Positions 31,713 to 43,656 of a DNA stretch of 64,000 bases are shown here, piece after piece; the first letter of the stretch is position 1; every line of letters begins with the position of its first letter. The notes under the pieces were generated by a model that worked only from the letters and a program-made list of their open reading frames with translations, did not search any database and was not told where the DNA came from. Made by a program: the position numbers and the translations under genes. This DNA comes from Pictodentalium vernedei (lineage: Eukaryota; Mollusca; Scaphopoda; Dentaliida; Dentaliidae): NCBI GenBank assembly GCA_031216915.1, contig CM062296.1, forward strand, positions 65,564,148-65,628,147, read 5' to 3'.

Positions 31713-31889
31713 TTGTTTTTTTTTGTTTTAATGATAATTATATATATTAAATAATTTTTGTAAATTAATATTGCGTTATTTTATTTTCTTATTTATATAT
31801 ATATACACAATATTTTTTTTTTTTTTTGCTTTCATATTTCTCTTATGTGAAATCGTATCGTCACCCTCTCTCCGCGAAGATCTAACAGT

Positions 31890-32480
31890 TCACCATTTTG
31901 ATCCGTCAACGTGGTTTTTGAGACTATACAACGTGTCTAAAATCACTGGTAGATAAACTAAAATTCGAGGTCGTTCCACGATCTTATAACCCGGCGACAC
32001 GTTTGGAAAGAAGGAATAGATCGTTGGTTGGGCACTACCATTCACGTAGCTCCCAGCAATCACATCCACGTTCACCAGAATGCTATTGACTGCGAGAATG
32101 TCGACAGTATTTTCAGATGCCGCGTGGCCTCGATACATCTTTCGATCGAATCCTAGCATCTTGCCTATAGAATCGTTCGTGTTGAAATCCACTCGAAAAT
32201 TATCTTCCAAATCCAACATCGTCTGTAAGGTATTAGGGTTGGGAGCGAGTCTGATCTTGTTGCTTCCCTTTCCATCCGTCTTCCATCGCATCTGAATGTA
32301 ATTGTTCAAATCGTCTATGTCGTAACTTCCTTTGGGAATTCGAATCTCCAACCAATCAACTCCGTCGAAATACTTGAACGAGTTATTTTTTCGGTGACGT
32401 TGGGAAAGGAATAATAAGTCTCCAGATTCACCAACGCCATCTCGTATCTTTTCTCTCTATTCTATACGATGGAAGGTTCG
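31890..32480 (-). pseudogene. Polinton minor capsid (penton-type, single jelly-roll; broken)
   Basis: Translation gives IRIPKGSYDIDDLNNYI, DSIGKMLGFDRKMY, VDILAVNSILVNVDVIAGSY and YSFFPNVSPGYKIVERP, a combination characteristic of Polinton penton proteins. It lies next to the ATPase on the same strand. The copy is broken. Confidence 0.82.
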
Positions 32481-32696
32481 AATTTCGTCGCGAATCGAGT
32501 CGAATCGCCACTCACCACGATTTGAATGGATTGTTTTGGAGCCGTATTCTCGGCTATCCGAATCGCCACTCACCACGATTTGAATGGATTGTTTTGGAGC
32601 CGTATTCTCGGCTATCTGTTCTAACAATTCTCCTTATTCGAACATTATATTTAATTTTATTTTTATTTTTTCAAAACTAAATTATTTGAAGATTTA

Positions 32697-33581
32697 TTAT
32701 TTTCTAATTTTATTTTCACGCTCTATCTTATTATCATCAGAAACATAAAACTTGTCGAATCCGCACCGATATTTTCCGTGAATAAATTCACTAGTCAAAT
32801 CGATCACGACGAAATTGTAAAGTCCTCCATCCCAAACCCTCTTCCAGAATCTCCTGAATTCCTCCGCGCTCATGTCGTTTGCGACGTGATCACTGGAGAT
32901 GTGATTGAGATTTTCGAGATCTTGGCGAAAGAGACATAGTAAATTAGTGTTCTCCCTTATCGTCTGTCTGGGCAATCGAAAATAATTCTGCGACAGGTAG
33001 AAACAGTCCACGTTGCTTTGACGACCCCTAACGTGATACGATTCGCATCGGTTCTATCTCTCCAAAAGCAGATCGTCGAAAATCATGAGATTCTTATCTT
33101 CCGATTTCAATTCTCTAGGATCCGGAACGTTGCTAGCGTTCTCATGAAATCGACACTCGACGTTCGAAGATGCATTTCTCTTCATCAATTCCATCGCCGC
33201 ACCGTCCAAAATGGTCGAAAGAGGAGCTTCACTTTTGTCGAATTCCTCCCTGTTGTCAAAGATTCTGGCTATGACGTCCTTGGGCAATCTACGATCCATG
33301 CACTCTCGAAGCAATCTGTATTCGGGTTGAGACAAGCTCTTGCCAAACACAAACAATCTGTCATAAACCAACCAGTCGGGTCGCAACAGATTCATCAACA
33401 GATTGGTCTTCCCACAATTCGATTTTCCAAATATCAAGCCTCTTATGCTTTTGGGAAAGAACACGTTATTCGACCTCTTGGTCGCGGCGTCGTTCCAAGA
33501 CATATCTTTAATGTTCATCTTTGTTGATTTTTTTTTTGTTATTTTAGATTTTCTCAAACACAATTTTATATTTTTTTTCAA
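32697..33581 (-). pseudogene. Polinton A32-type packaging ATPase (broken)
   Basis: A FtsK/HerA-like ATPase with Walker A GKSNCGKTNLLMNLL (about 33400-33440) and Walker B NLMIFDDLLLE (about 33055-33085). The C-terminal part continues to 32697 (CFYLSQNYFRLPRQTIREN). The enzyme would pump DNA into capsids. The copy is broken. Confidence 0.88.
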
Positions 33582-33607
33582 ACTCAGTTTTTAATATTAT
33601 TATTTAT

Positions 33608-33988
33608 TTATATTACAACGTCGCGAGTTCTCTTCAATCCAGATCCACTCATCATTTTGGCTAAATCTTGTATGGGTACCACAGCATCCTTAAAATCTTT
33701 CCAACTTTTCGGCGTTCGCTCTAACGTAGCTCGCTTCGCCGGTGGACTGATCAACTTGTCGATCAATGAGTTGGCTGCCCTCTTGCCAGCCACAGAAGCT
33801 ATCCTACCACTGGCTTCGGAAGCGGCTTTCTTGACAGCATCCAAAGCCGTCATCTTACCAACTTCAAATGCGGTCGATGCGAGTTTTCTACCTGCATCAC
33901 TCGTGAACGCTCTCATTATAGAATCGACAATACCAGAACCGCCTTGAACGTAAGTTCTGACGTATCCCCTGTTCTTTATCACCAACAT
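33608..33988 (-). CDS. Polinton small alanine/glycine-rich protein
   Basis: A 126-residue open frame with VQGGSGIVDSIMRAFTSDAG near the N-terminus, an alanine-rich helical middle and a basic end GSGLKRTRD. It may be another minor virion or core protein; that is inferred from composition and its place next to the ATPase. No named family is recognised. Confidence 0.55.
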   Translation of the reverse strand: MLVIKNRGYVRTYVQGGSGIVDSIMRAFTSDAGRKLASTAFEVGKMTALDAVKKAASEASGRIASVAGKRAANSLIDKLISPPAKRATLERTPKSWKDFKDAVVPIQDLAKMMSGSGLKRTRDVVI

Positions 33989-34229
33989 ATTTTTATTTTA
34001 TAATATATGTTTTTGTTTTTCACTGGTAAATCGTTTGTTGTTTAAATACTTTTATTATTCTAGTGTAGAATTTACTGTTTTTATTTTTTATATTTTTTGT
34101 TTGTTTGTTTGTTTCTCTCTACTTATTATATACATCAATCCTTCAATTCGTTCATCAGCCTTTTATAATGGTTTTTATTCAAAACCTTCTGTCTTAACAA
34201 TTCGTCGCATATGCTAACTATCTCATTAT

Positions 34230-35036
34230 CTAATCCTGTGTTACCAGCGCGTCTACTTGCCTCAACAATCTCAATCTCTGAAACAAAGCATCAGAATCGC
34301 TCGGAAGAAAAGTGATTCTCACCCCTTTTCCGGTCGTCGACTCGATGAACTTCTTATACATATCCCATATGGGTTTCACCACCTTCTTCCACTTGCAACC
34401 TCTATTGACTTTGGGTCTCGTCTCTCTGGCATCGTTATTTCTGTTCATGACGTGGATCTGAACCAGAATGTCGCCGTAATTGTCGAAATCCTGTTCCGTG
34501 TAATCTCCAGGCTTGTCGAAAAGGAGCAATTTGCGCAGTCCAGGAGTTAATTCGTACCTGTTCGACCCGACGATTAAATTATCATCATCCTCTCGCACTT
34601 CTGTGTCGCCCACAAAAGTTCTACCGTCAGAATCCTTATAAATTCCATACAACAGATCTCTCTTACCACCATCCTCGGACGACGCGACGCTATCAGTGGT
34701 GATAGTCGAAGCTGTATCGTCGCTCTCGCTCACGTCGGTTTCGATTCCCATGGGAACGTAATCCGGTGTAGATTGAACGGAATACTGTTTTGTAAAACTA
34801 CCAGGCAACGAACCCATCCTCAAAGAACTCTCTTTTATGGGTCTCAATTCTTCAACTATCTCCTTCCTGCTTCGTTCCTGAACATCCGTTATGGGTTTTA
34901 ATATTTTTTTGGCTTCGCACATCAATTCCATTTCTCCAAGCCGTCTGCTTCTATCAGCTGATCGAATACTATTCTTAACACGTTCATTTTCGTTTACAAT
35001 CTGATCTCTACGTTTGGCATCTGCGTATAAAAACAT
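34230..35036 (-). CDS. Polinton coiled-coil protein, function unknown
   Basis: A 268-residue frame. Residues 1-75 are highly charged and helical (RRDQIVNENERVKNSIRSAD) and probably coiled-coil; 85-140 are acidic and serine-rich; the C-terminal half has DNLIVGSNRYELTPGLRKLL and TRPKVNRGCKWKKVVKPIW. A clear homologue lies in the second Polinton remnant (61649-62428), so the gene is shared by both elements. It is the outermost gene at the right end. Its function is not known to me. Confidence 0.6.
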   Translation of the reverse strand: MFLYADAKRRDQIVNENERVKNSIRSADRSRRLGEMELMCEAKKILKPITDVQERSRKEIVEELRPIKESSLRMGSLPGSFTKQYSVQSTPDYVPMGIETDVSESDDTASTITTDSVASSEDGGKRDLLYGIYKDSDGRTFVGDTEVREDDDNLIVGSNRYELTPGLRKLLLFDKPGDYTEQDFDNYGDILVQIHVMNRNNDARETRPKVNRGCKWKKVVKPIWDMYKKFIESTTGKGVRITFLPSDSDALFQRLRLLRQVDALVTQD

Positions 35037-36011
35037 TTTTTTTCGTTTTTTAAATTATTAATATTGCCTTTGAGTATGCTAATGGTGAGTTATTTATTAT
35101 TTTCAAAATTAAATGTATAATTATTTTTATGTTTTATATTTTAAATACATAAAAATATTCTGTCTTTAATATAATAACTAAAAACCAGTTGAGGAAAAAA
35201 TATTTTACATGATAAAACCTCTATAAATGCATTTTGCCTCTGAACGTGTTAAAAATCGCATCACTGATTATTCACTCAGTGACGAACTGGAGAACTTTGA
35301 AAAGTTTTAAAGTTTTAGCACATAAGAAACCAGTTTCTGATTTAACGCGTTTGAGAATAATTACATCCGTTAAAAGGGTTCATTCAAATCTCCGAACAGT
35401 ATCACGAATATATTAAAAATTAAATTACCTTTTAAACCTCATTGAGTGGAAACGCGCTTTCATTGTCTATTATTAAAACGATCCATTGAACGAAAACCTT
35501 TCATTCACGCCAGAACAAAACATGAGTGTCTATTATGTGGTTTTTATCTCTTAAAAATTCATCTAAGTGAAAAAGGTTTTATAATAGAATTTTTATTTGA
35601 ATGAAACAATTCTACGAACTACTATTTTTATTTAAATGAAACAATTCTACAAAGTGTTTTATTAAGATTTATTTCACAAAATTCGCAGTGACAAAACGTA
35701 AACAAACGATTTTCCATCGATTCTAATTTTCCAAAACTCAATTTTTATTTTCAATGTCATCCGTTGAACGAAAACCTTTCATTCACACCGAAACAAAACA
35801 TGAGTGGATTTATTTCACAAAATTCGCAGTGACAAAACGTAAACAAACGATTTTCCATCGATTCTAATTTTCCAAAACTCAATTTTTATTTTCAATGTCA
35901 TCAGTTGAACGAAAACCTTTCATTCACACCGAAACAAAACATGAATGTCTATTATAAACAATTATCAGATTCAATTTTATAGTCGACTCTTTTGAACGAA
36001 AACCTCGATGC
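35037..36011. repeat. Polinton subterminal spacer with 137 bp tandem repeat
   Basis: Non-coding AT-rich spacer between the last gene and the right terminal repeat. A unit of about 137 bp containing CGCAGTGACAAAACGTAAAC and CGAAAACCTTTCATTCAC occurs twice in tandem (about 35668-35803 and 35806-35942), with a shorter earlier copy near 35480-35535. Confidence 0.75.
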
Positions 36012-36717
36012 GTCTCACAAAATTCAAGAGGTGAATCGGCAAATCGTTTTTTCACCGATCAAATCGCACCCTATACCGTCCGAAACGCGATTTCGAACGT
36101 AGGTGATACAGAACTCGCAAACCCTCTTTTTCCCATATACAGGAGGCTCAAATCTGTTTTAAAACAAAATTTAAAAAAAAAATCCTCGATGAGTAACTAC
36201 ACTTTACGCCCACTTTCACCGTTGGCGAACGTTTTGAGGTCGATTTTTCCTGATATAGAATCGACAAATGGGTTTCCTAGATCGGATCACGCTTTGACCG
36301 TTCGAACACCCGTTGGTGAACGTAGGTGATACAGAATCGGCAAACCGTTTTTTTTATGCTGATACAGAATCGGCAAAACGTTTTTGCTCGCGTTCACCAA
36401 CGATGGATTGAAGGTCTTTTCCGCGATGGGAACGTAGAGAAAAAAATTTTAATTAGATTTTCTTAAAATTTCGTACATTTTTTGTCACTTCGGAGCGATG
36501 TGTTGAATCTACGCGTTCGCCAACGGGTATTTGAACGTTAAAAGTGTGATCTGTGAGCCTCAAAACGATTGCCGATTCTGTATCACCATGAAAAAACGAC
36601 ATTTTTGTACACGTGTACACGATTTAACACTGAATCCCTATGGCGGTACACGTACATGTACGTGTACATGTACGAAATCGTGTACAAGTGATACCGAATC
36701 GGCAAAATATACCTAGT
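36012..36717 (-). repeat. Polinton right terminal inverted repeat
   Basis: About 706 bp, complementary to 21377-21781 and ending ...CGGCAAAATATACCTAGT. The extra length comes from a segment near 36315-36600 in which GATACAGAATCGGCAAA-type motifs are repeated. Confidence 0.9.
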
Positions 36718-36723
36718 TCGGTC
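36718..36723. repeat. Polinton target-site duplication, right
   Basis: TCGGTC, identical to 21371-21376. Confidence 0.9.
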
Positions 36724-39136
36724 TGTCCGTTCGTCTTTCAGCCAGTACTATTGGCATATGTGGGTGAGGTGTCAGGTCGTTTTAAAAAGTTTTTGTGGGG
36801 TTTCTATTTGTGATTACATATTGTGTATTTTATATTCAAGTATGCCGTTGTGTGATAAGGCATGCCGCTCATTGAGTATGTCCGTACATTTAACCAATGC
36901 TAACCCTACTTCAGTGGCATTAGTAACTGTCCGTGACATCTATCCGATAGTTCTCCCCAGCTTCCTCCCCGTGACACTGTCCAGCACTCGATAGCTCAGG
37001 CTGTTTGAGTGTTTAACCAAAATTAATCCACCTTGGCATTTACCAAGCATTACAAAAGGTTTTGACGATACTATGTTTTGGTAGTTTCATTTCAGATTGA
37101 CCCTTTTTCATTCAGATGAGAAGGGTTTGAATTGGCAGGGACTCAGATCAAAGATCTTCAGATCGACGAAACGGAACTCTCTGCCCAAAGTTTCATAGAT
37201 TAATTCTTTGTAATTTTGATAACATAACATTTCTAACAGACCGGATTCCCTGTGCTATTCTTTGATGTTGAGGTGCTGGTCCTTTGGGGGAAAATCAAAG
37301 TTGTGGACTTCTATCATGTCGAAATGGTAAAGATACGCGACGTTGTCGATTTCTATCATTAAAAAAGACGCACCTGTAGGAAAACCATAATAATGACATT
37401 TTTTGCAATTTTGCTTTTTAGTGGGCTCTTTTTTTTATAATTGCAACTGCATCTTTGTGCTATTTTTCTTGTAAAGAGAAGATTATTTTTTCCTTGTGAA
37501 GAGAAGCTTTTATTGCGATATTTAATCTGAAGACGAATATTCAATACAGGTGAGTATTACGTACATAACTATGCACGCACGCTTTCAAATTAAACGTCGT
37601 TGGCACATGTAGTAAAATACTGTCGAGGAGAGACTTACATAGCGATGAGCAGGAGTGGTGGTGGTGGTGGTGGAGGGGGGGGGGGTGTTACGTCCCCAAA
37701 GTCAAAGATGAGAGCGGTTGTCACAAATTCTTAGAGAACACTTCGGCTGTTATAAGGGGTTGCAGGAGATCCAACACTGACATCTGATTTAGGAAACAGT
37801 TTCCGTGGACCAAAACATAGGCGAATGATCAAATATATGGAATGTTTGAATACTTTTCATCTCTGTGGTGCGATGAGTTAATTCATGAGAATTTTCCGTG
37901 ATTTGTACGTTTGCTGGAAAGTTTGAGATTCCTTGGAGATAATTTGGTTGTTTGTTACAACTACTAACCAATCAATCAATTGTTATGTTCATAATATGAA
38001 TATAACAATTGGTTGATTATTTTGTAGGTCTTCCTAGACCAAATAGGCCATTTGTCCCCAGACGTCAAATATGGAGTGAATAATAATTAATGAATGAAGT
38101 AATTAATAATTATTTATAGTAGTCCGAGATAAGATGAAAATGGTACATATATGATTGACGAAGAAATGACTGTCGGAAAAGTGGCGGTGGGCACTTCCAT
38201 TTGAGCGTTTCCCTGTACTTGGTTCCAGAGTAATTTAGATATAAGCAAAGCCTTGGACTCCCCTCCCCTTCCCCACATTTTCCATTACTTACATGTATAC
38301 GCGGCCCAGTGTTACTTTTTTTCCGAGCCAATCTAAGGAGCTGAAAAAAGTTTTTTTGTTTGTCTCAAGTCTTGGGCCCTACACTCGAAGCCCAATACTC
38401 GCATCACTTAAAGCACCAGTTACAGAATATATGTTAGAACCATTATCATTGTCTCTTCTTGGTTAGCATGTGGCACGAATACCTGGCAGACCAACAGATT
38501 AGGTACTTCAATACCTGGCTAACATGGATCCCCATCATTTCAATTATATAATGAATCATTTTTCGTACGAAAAATGATTCAATGCACACAAAAATGTGTT
38601 TTTATTTATTATGAGACAAAAATAGACATACATACTTCATTTTGAAAGAGCAATTCAATTTCTTGTTATCTCCTTGTTTTGAATTTTTCTGTCGAAACAC
38701 AGCTTATAGGCTCTCATTGTAACGTGCTCGCAGAGCTCATTCCTGTTAGAGTCATAGAGTATGTTTTGAAAGCACAAAATGAAACATTTATTAATTTGGC
38801 AGAAATGTGTTTTTTTATTATTTTCCATCCCGGAACACTAAAAGGCTCAACGAGCGTTTACCAGTAGGGGATGGGAACTCAAATTCTATGAGCGAAAAGT
38901 GAAAGTTTCAATTGTATTATTTAGCAACTGGAAAAGGCAAACAGTTCTTTCATAAACTTGTAACTTTTAATGTTCCCGCGCACATGATCATGTTTCTTTC
39001 TTCAGACGATATTGCAAAATAAGAAACAGAACACGGGCGTCTTCAGTATTCTTTGTTTTAACCAAACTGAATAAAATGGAAGCGTATTAGTGCCACATCT
39101 AAAAAAAAATGAATGATACCACATGTTCTAATTTGG
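36724..39136. other. Largely featureless host sequence
   Basis: Apart from a possible coding remnant (37117-37373), a G-run near 37671-37685 and two short palindromes (37978-38030 and 38552-38581, the latter with a TGAATCATTTTT arm), I see nothing supportable. Confidence 0.4.
37117..37373 (-). pseudogene. Possible decayed host exon
   Basis: On the minus strand TTTTCCTACAG (acceptor AG at 37374-37375) precedes a protein-like stretch, ASFLMIEIDNVAYLYHFD then MIEVHNFDFPPKDQHLNIKE. An in-frame TAG follows, but protein-like sequence goes on in the same frame (RESGLLEMLCYQNYKELIYE, then LGREFRFVDLKIFDLS). That pattern fits a pseudogene exon. No family was recognised; it could also be part of an unidentified mobile element. 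Confidence 0.35.
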
Positions 39137-39480
39137 AGGTACCGAGATAATAACTCGTGATTGAGAGATACTAAGTCATAATTAGGAAATAATAACTCCT
39201 GTTTAGGAAATAATACTCCTAATTAGGAGATAATATGTCCTAAGTGGGAGATAAGTCCTAATTAGGAGATATGTCCTAATTAGGAGACGATACCTCCTAA
39301 TTAAGAGATAATAACTCCTAATTAGGACTTATTAACTACTACTTAGGAGATGCTATGTCCTAATTAGATCTTAGTATCTCCTAATTAGCAGATAATAACT
39401 ACTAATTAGGAGATAATAGTCCTAATTAGGAGATACTAACTCCTAATTAAGACACAGTAAATACTAATTAGGAGATAATT
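39137..39480. repeat. AT-rich minisatellite, CTAATTAGGAGATAATA unit
   Basis: About 16-17 diverged units of roughly 20 bp built on TCCTAATTAGGAGATA. Each unit contains the self-complementary CCTAATTAGG, so the array can pair with itself in many registers. Confidence 0.9.
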
Positions 39481-39739
39481 TGGTATATAATTCCCGAATC
39501 TTCCCTTCAAACACAATTTGTTGGTGTCGTTTCGGCGCGGTCCTCAATTTGTTACAGAAACACCAGCCGCCAGGCATTCGTTATAAAATTTGCTGTTTAC
39601 ATTTTATACCTCTAAGATAAATGATAACCCCACCCCACCTCAATCCATCCCGTGAAAAGTAGTAAAAATAAAATTATATTAGAAACACCCTGTTTCCATT
39701 TATTTTTTTTTCGAAGTATAAATTTTGGCGGGGTGACTT

Positions 39740-42236
39740 ATGACTCCAGACTGACTCCTCCTTACCTCAGTCTGACATTCTCAGAGTCGAGTTCTGACCT
39801 CGGGCAGACATCAGATTCTAACTCCAGGACCGACTTCTCCTGACCTCTCGGGCTGACAAGTACAAGCCAATTTTTCCGGCGCGACTTCTCGGGGACCGAT
39901 TTCTCAGAACCAACTTTTTCAGACCGACGTCTTCTGGAATGGGTAAAAGGGGTGGGGGTGAGGTTGATCTTCTGTATTCACTCGGCCATCCTTTCATGAT
40001 AGACGCGAGTAGTAACACGGGTGTCAATAGAACACGTTTGTCCCAGAAGACATGTTCACAAAAACGTTCTAGAATGTGAAGGGAATTTGGAAACGTTCTG
40101 ACGGCGCCGACGTTATGACGTCATAAGAGGGTCCCAATTTTAGACTCTAGTATGAATACATGCGGGAGGCCTACGGTGGCCAGTATTGGTAATCGCTTCT
40201 ATATACATAGAACTTCTCTTGGGATATGGTTATTGATGTGTAAATTAAATTCATAGAAATTGTCGAGGAGTACCTTTTAATATCTGGCACTGACGACTGC
40301 GGTAATGGATTGGGCTGTCTGGGAGACTCTGTATAGAAATCTACAGAAATAGGTGTAGGTGCATAAGCCTGGAAAAATATAAGTGGTCCGGGGGACTATT
40401 TTGTTGGGTTGGGTATGAGTATACATAGGTGGCCTACGGTGACTGGGCAGTTCTATATAAAGAATATCAACGACAAAAGCCTAAGGCCTACACCCGCTCT
40501 GCCAACCCCTTGTATTGCTTTGGGCAAGTTTGTCCCCTCTCCCCTGGGGTTGAGAAATTTGGCCGCAATAGCCCATCTCCTTCACTTTTAGGTCGTAGGA
40601 TGGCGCCAATAGTTCAAATATCTCGAGAAATTCTATCTATTGTGGCTGACACAGGTATACACAGGAGGTCTTCGGCGCGTGAGGATTGGTACAGACAACT
40701 CTATACATAGGGCATTAAAAGCAAAGACCCCATCCCACTGGCCGCTCCCCCGGAACAAAGCAATTACTCGTATACCTATGATCCTATTTTACCTACTTTG
40801 ACTTCGTTGCCCGTCGTATGGGTTCACTACAGTACCCTGTTTCCCTTTGTAGCCCAAGGGTTTGTATTATAGTACGAGGTAATGTTTTTTAGGTTCCGTT
40901 TCCTTAACTTTGACACCCAAAATGCGTTTGTGAAAGCATGAAAATGGGCGCGATGCTTTCACTTCCATACCCCCCCCCCCCCCCCCCCCATTTTGAGACG
41001 TATGGAAAATAGAACATTGCGCTAATTTTCATCGGTCTCATGGACTCAATTGCGGACACCAAAAAGCCTGACGCTTTTTAATCCCTCGCTAAAAGGAGGT
41101 GTTAAATTGGGACAAGGATACAAATAGCTGAAATGGGGCGCCGGGACACCAAAATAGCGAAATGAGTCAAAGAGTAGTATGAAAAAGAGAGCATTGTGCG
41201 CACATCATAATAGCTTCCACAGACTCATTTTGGGCCGCCAGGGGCCTGCCTAATGTTTAGCAATGGGGCGCAACATAGGGCGTTGGAATTGGGATTACTG
41301 AGAACAGTGACAGGATAAATACCCAAAATTAGAAATTTTGCAGCAATTCAAATGCTGGAAAAAAGACAAACCGTCTTTTTGACTCATTTGAGAGGGAGGG
41401 GCAGTGATATTATTTGCATTGGCACGTTATCACTTGGTTATAGTACCGCCAAATTAAACATTATTATACAGGAAACTTGGAAATAGTGGCTCTTCATCAA
41501 AAAAGAGCTGGAGGGAGGGGGTGAAAGGGGATTATTTGTATTTGTGTCTCTTATAGGTTTATTATACTACCAATGAATTAAGCAGTACTATATACGGTAC
41601 TCCTGTATTTGACAAACAATTATATCTTGGTTAGCAACCATGTTCAGCCTAAAAGTTATCAAATGAGAGAAAGGGGAGGTAGGTTCTTCTTTGACAAAGT
41701 ACGGAAAAATAACCAATTTTGAGCTCTTTGGGGTAATTGATTGTGGTCGAAGTTGATGGGATGGGGCCTGAAAACATTCGCCTGTACTAGTACAGACCTT
41801 TAGGCCACAATGTGAAATGCGGTTACCAGGGAAACCAATATTGCGGACATCATTTCATCAAAGTAAGGAAAATAAGGCGAGGTCGGGCTTTTTATAGCAC
41901 TACTACACAACCGGAACGTACTCTTATGTACTTGAATTGTGTCTAGCACATACACCCTGTACTAAACTGGGGTGTAGGTAGCAAAGCGACTTCGTGATGT
42001 CAATAGGGAATGCAAACCATTACTACGGTCAGCCCTAGAAAGCTGTATCTTAAAACCCCCATCCTAATAAAAGATGTCGGCCTGAAGAAGTTGGTCCGGG
42101 GAACCGGAGAAATCGATTTCAAAGAAGTCGCCCGCAAAAGTCGGCCTTGCGAGGTGAGAAGTTGATACTGGCGTGAGATGTCTGTCCCGAGGTCAGGAGA
42201 AGTCGGCTCTGGTGTTTGAAGTCAGCCCGGAGTCAT
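39740..42236. mobile_element. Foldback-type element with repeat-built inverted ends
   Basis: The left end (39740-39935) and right end (42055-42236) are inverted copies: ATGACTCC...CTGACCTCGGGCAGACATC...CCGACGTCTTC against GAAGTCGG...GATGTCTGTCCCGAGGTCAG...GGAGTCAT. Each end is itself made of degenerate direct repeats of a CGACTTCTC-type unit. The interior holds about three diverged 250 bp repeats (near 40147, 40413 and 40652, each with a GGCCTACGG-like start and a CTATAC/TATACATAG-like close), other duplicated blocks, a C-run (about 40972-40992) and no coding region over 100 residues. No target duplication was clear. Confidence 0.65.
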
Positions 42237-43650
42237 GAGAATTAAGTAATTGGGACAACTGCCGGGGGGGGGGGGTCAGGCAAAAGATTACGGATACAAG
42301 GTGGAAATTTTTACATTTTTAATTTTTGGGACCCACCACCCCCGGAATGCAATTTTTTGCCAGGCATGTCTTGGACACCCACCCCTCCCGCACAGTTTTT
42401 CCTCAAAGACAACTGGGGACCCACCCCCAGTTTATAAAATCTGTTTAACGAAGTATTCAAATTACCTAAATCAAAAAAAGAAAAAAAAAATTTTCCCAAA
42501 CATGAAAGGTGCCGCAAACCAACTTGTCCGATATCCCAGCCCTGCTCTTGGGCATCCAAGGCATCCCCAGCCACAGATGGCCCCATAACAATCTCTCTGC
42601 ATATAAAGCCACAACGGAAATGCAACATCAGACCCCCAGGTAACCACTGGAATACGCCTCCACCAACTGAATTACAGATATACATCCATTCATGTTCCAA
42701 ACAACACAACCCTTACCCCGATGTACAACATGTCTATGCTGTTCAGACAGCAGTTGAATCCCACCACCAAGAAGCCCTGCACAAGATATATTGTTCCCAC
42801 CTGGATATCTTCAACTGTCCACAAGAACTAGTTGTTTTTCATTTCATTACTTTTCGGATAACTGTTTAGTTTGTACAGCTGGTCTGAGAGAGACCAAATA
42901 CTGAAGTTCGTTTACCCATGCCAGGGTGGCTTGTCTGAGATGAATTGCCTCTTATTTATTTTTTTATGTTAGTGTCACTAGAATCATAATTACCTTGAAA
43001 TTATACACGTTTTCCACAATCAAGATTTTTATTTATCAATCTTTCCAATTATTCCATACATGGAAACACACTAGACCAATGGCATGAGGCACCCCGAGGC
43101 TTACAGAAGAATGAAATAATAGGAGCTACAAAGCATTAATAAGAAGCGGACTGCCTTAGTAGAAATATAAAGGAGTAAAAATCATGACCAAATAGCTGGG
43201 AATCACTTTTTTGTTTTGCAAATTTTTGCCAGACGCAGAACAGGACCCACCCCTAATGAAGTGTAAAACATGGGGAAAAGTTCTAACATGGAGCCGCCAA
43301 CACATTATCAATGCTCTATTCTATTCTAAGTTATGAATCTAAGCACTTGAATTCGCTTTGTTTGTAATCACTTGTCTGTAAAATGATATTTGGCAAAAAA
43401 TTGCATGACACCGGCAAAAACTGCACTTTGTGACTCGGACCCACCCACCCACCAACCCGGACCTTGTATCATGGCATTTTTTTGCGCCCCCCCCCCCCCC
43501 CCCCCGCAACTGCAGGCATAGTTTACCGACTTCAGAGTTCAAGAAATCTATCTTATTTTCCAATACACTCACTTTATTAAACGTTGTTTAGCGAGTCGTG
43601 TAATGGGTTAAGTCTGGAATCAGTTAAGTCTGTGATTCGATGTTCCAGCG
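42237..43650. other. No recognised gene; diverged short repeats
   Basis: Blocks containing GGACCCACC and TTTTTTGCCA recur near 42328, 42375, 42417, 43230 and 43440, and G/C homopolymer runs occur at about 42263 and 43489. Nothing else could be assigned. Confidence 0.4.
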
Positions 43651-43656
43651 CGTTGT

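Larger units (their letters stand above)
21377..36717. mobile_element. Polinton/Maverick fossil, both ends present
   Basis: A 15.3 kb element with long terminal inverted repeats (about 21377-21781 and 36012-36717; ends AGTAGGTATA and TATACCTAGT) and a perfect 6 bp target duplication. Parts in order: small Cys-containing ORF, membrane-type protein, zinc ribbon, PLA2-like protein, integrase and major capsid on the plus strand; DNA polymerase B on the minus strand; a small plus-strand ORF; then repeat protein, small virion-type protein, penton, ATPase, second small virion-type protein and a coiled-coil protein on the minus strand. It is structurally complete at its ends but broken, with roughly six to ten breaks, mainly in polymerase, integrase and capsid genes. 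Recognisable proteins, readable ends and an intact duplication suggest a moderately recent insertion. I did not find the adenovirus-type protease often present in Polintons. Confidence 0.95.

Noticed and set aside
39137-39480. Possible CRISPR array (regular repeats)
   Set aside because: Animal genomic context, no unique equal-length spacers and no cas genes. The units diverge as in a minisatellite.
42311-42709. 132-residue minus-strand frame rich in glycine
   Set aside because: It spans low-complexity G/C runs and repeated CCCACC blocks and has no domain or splice context.
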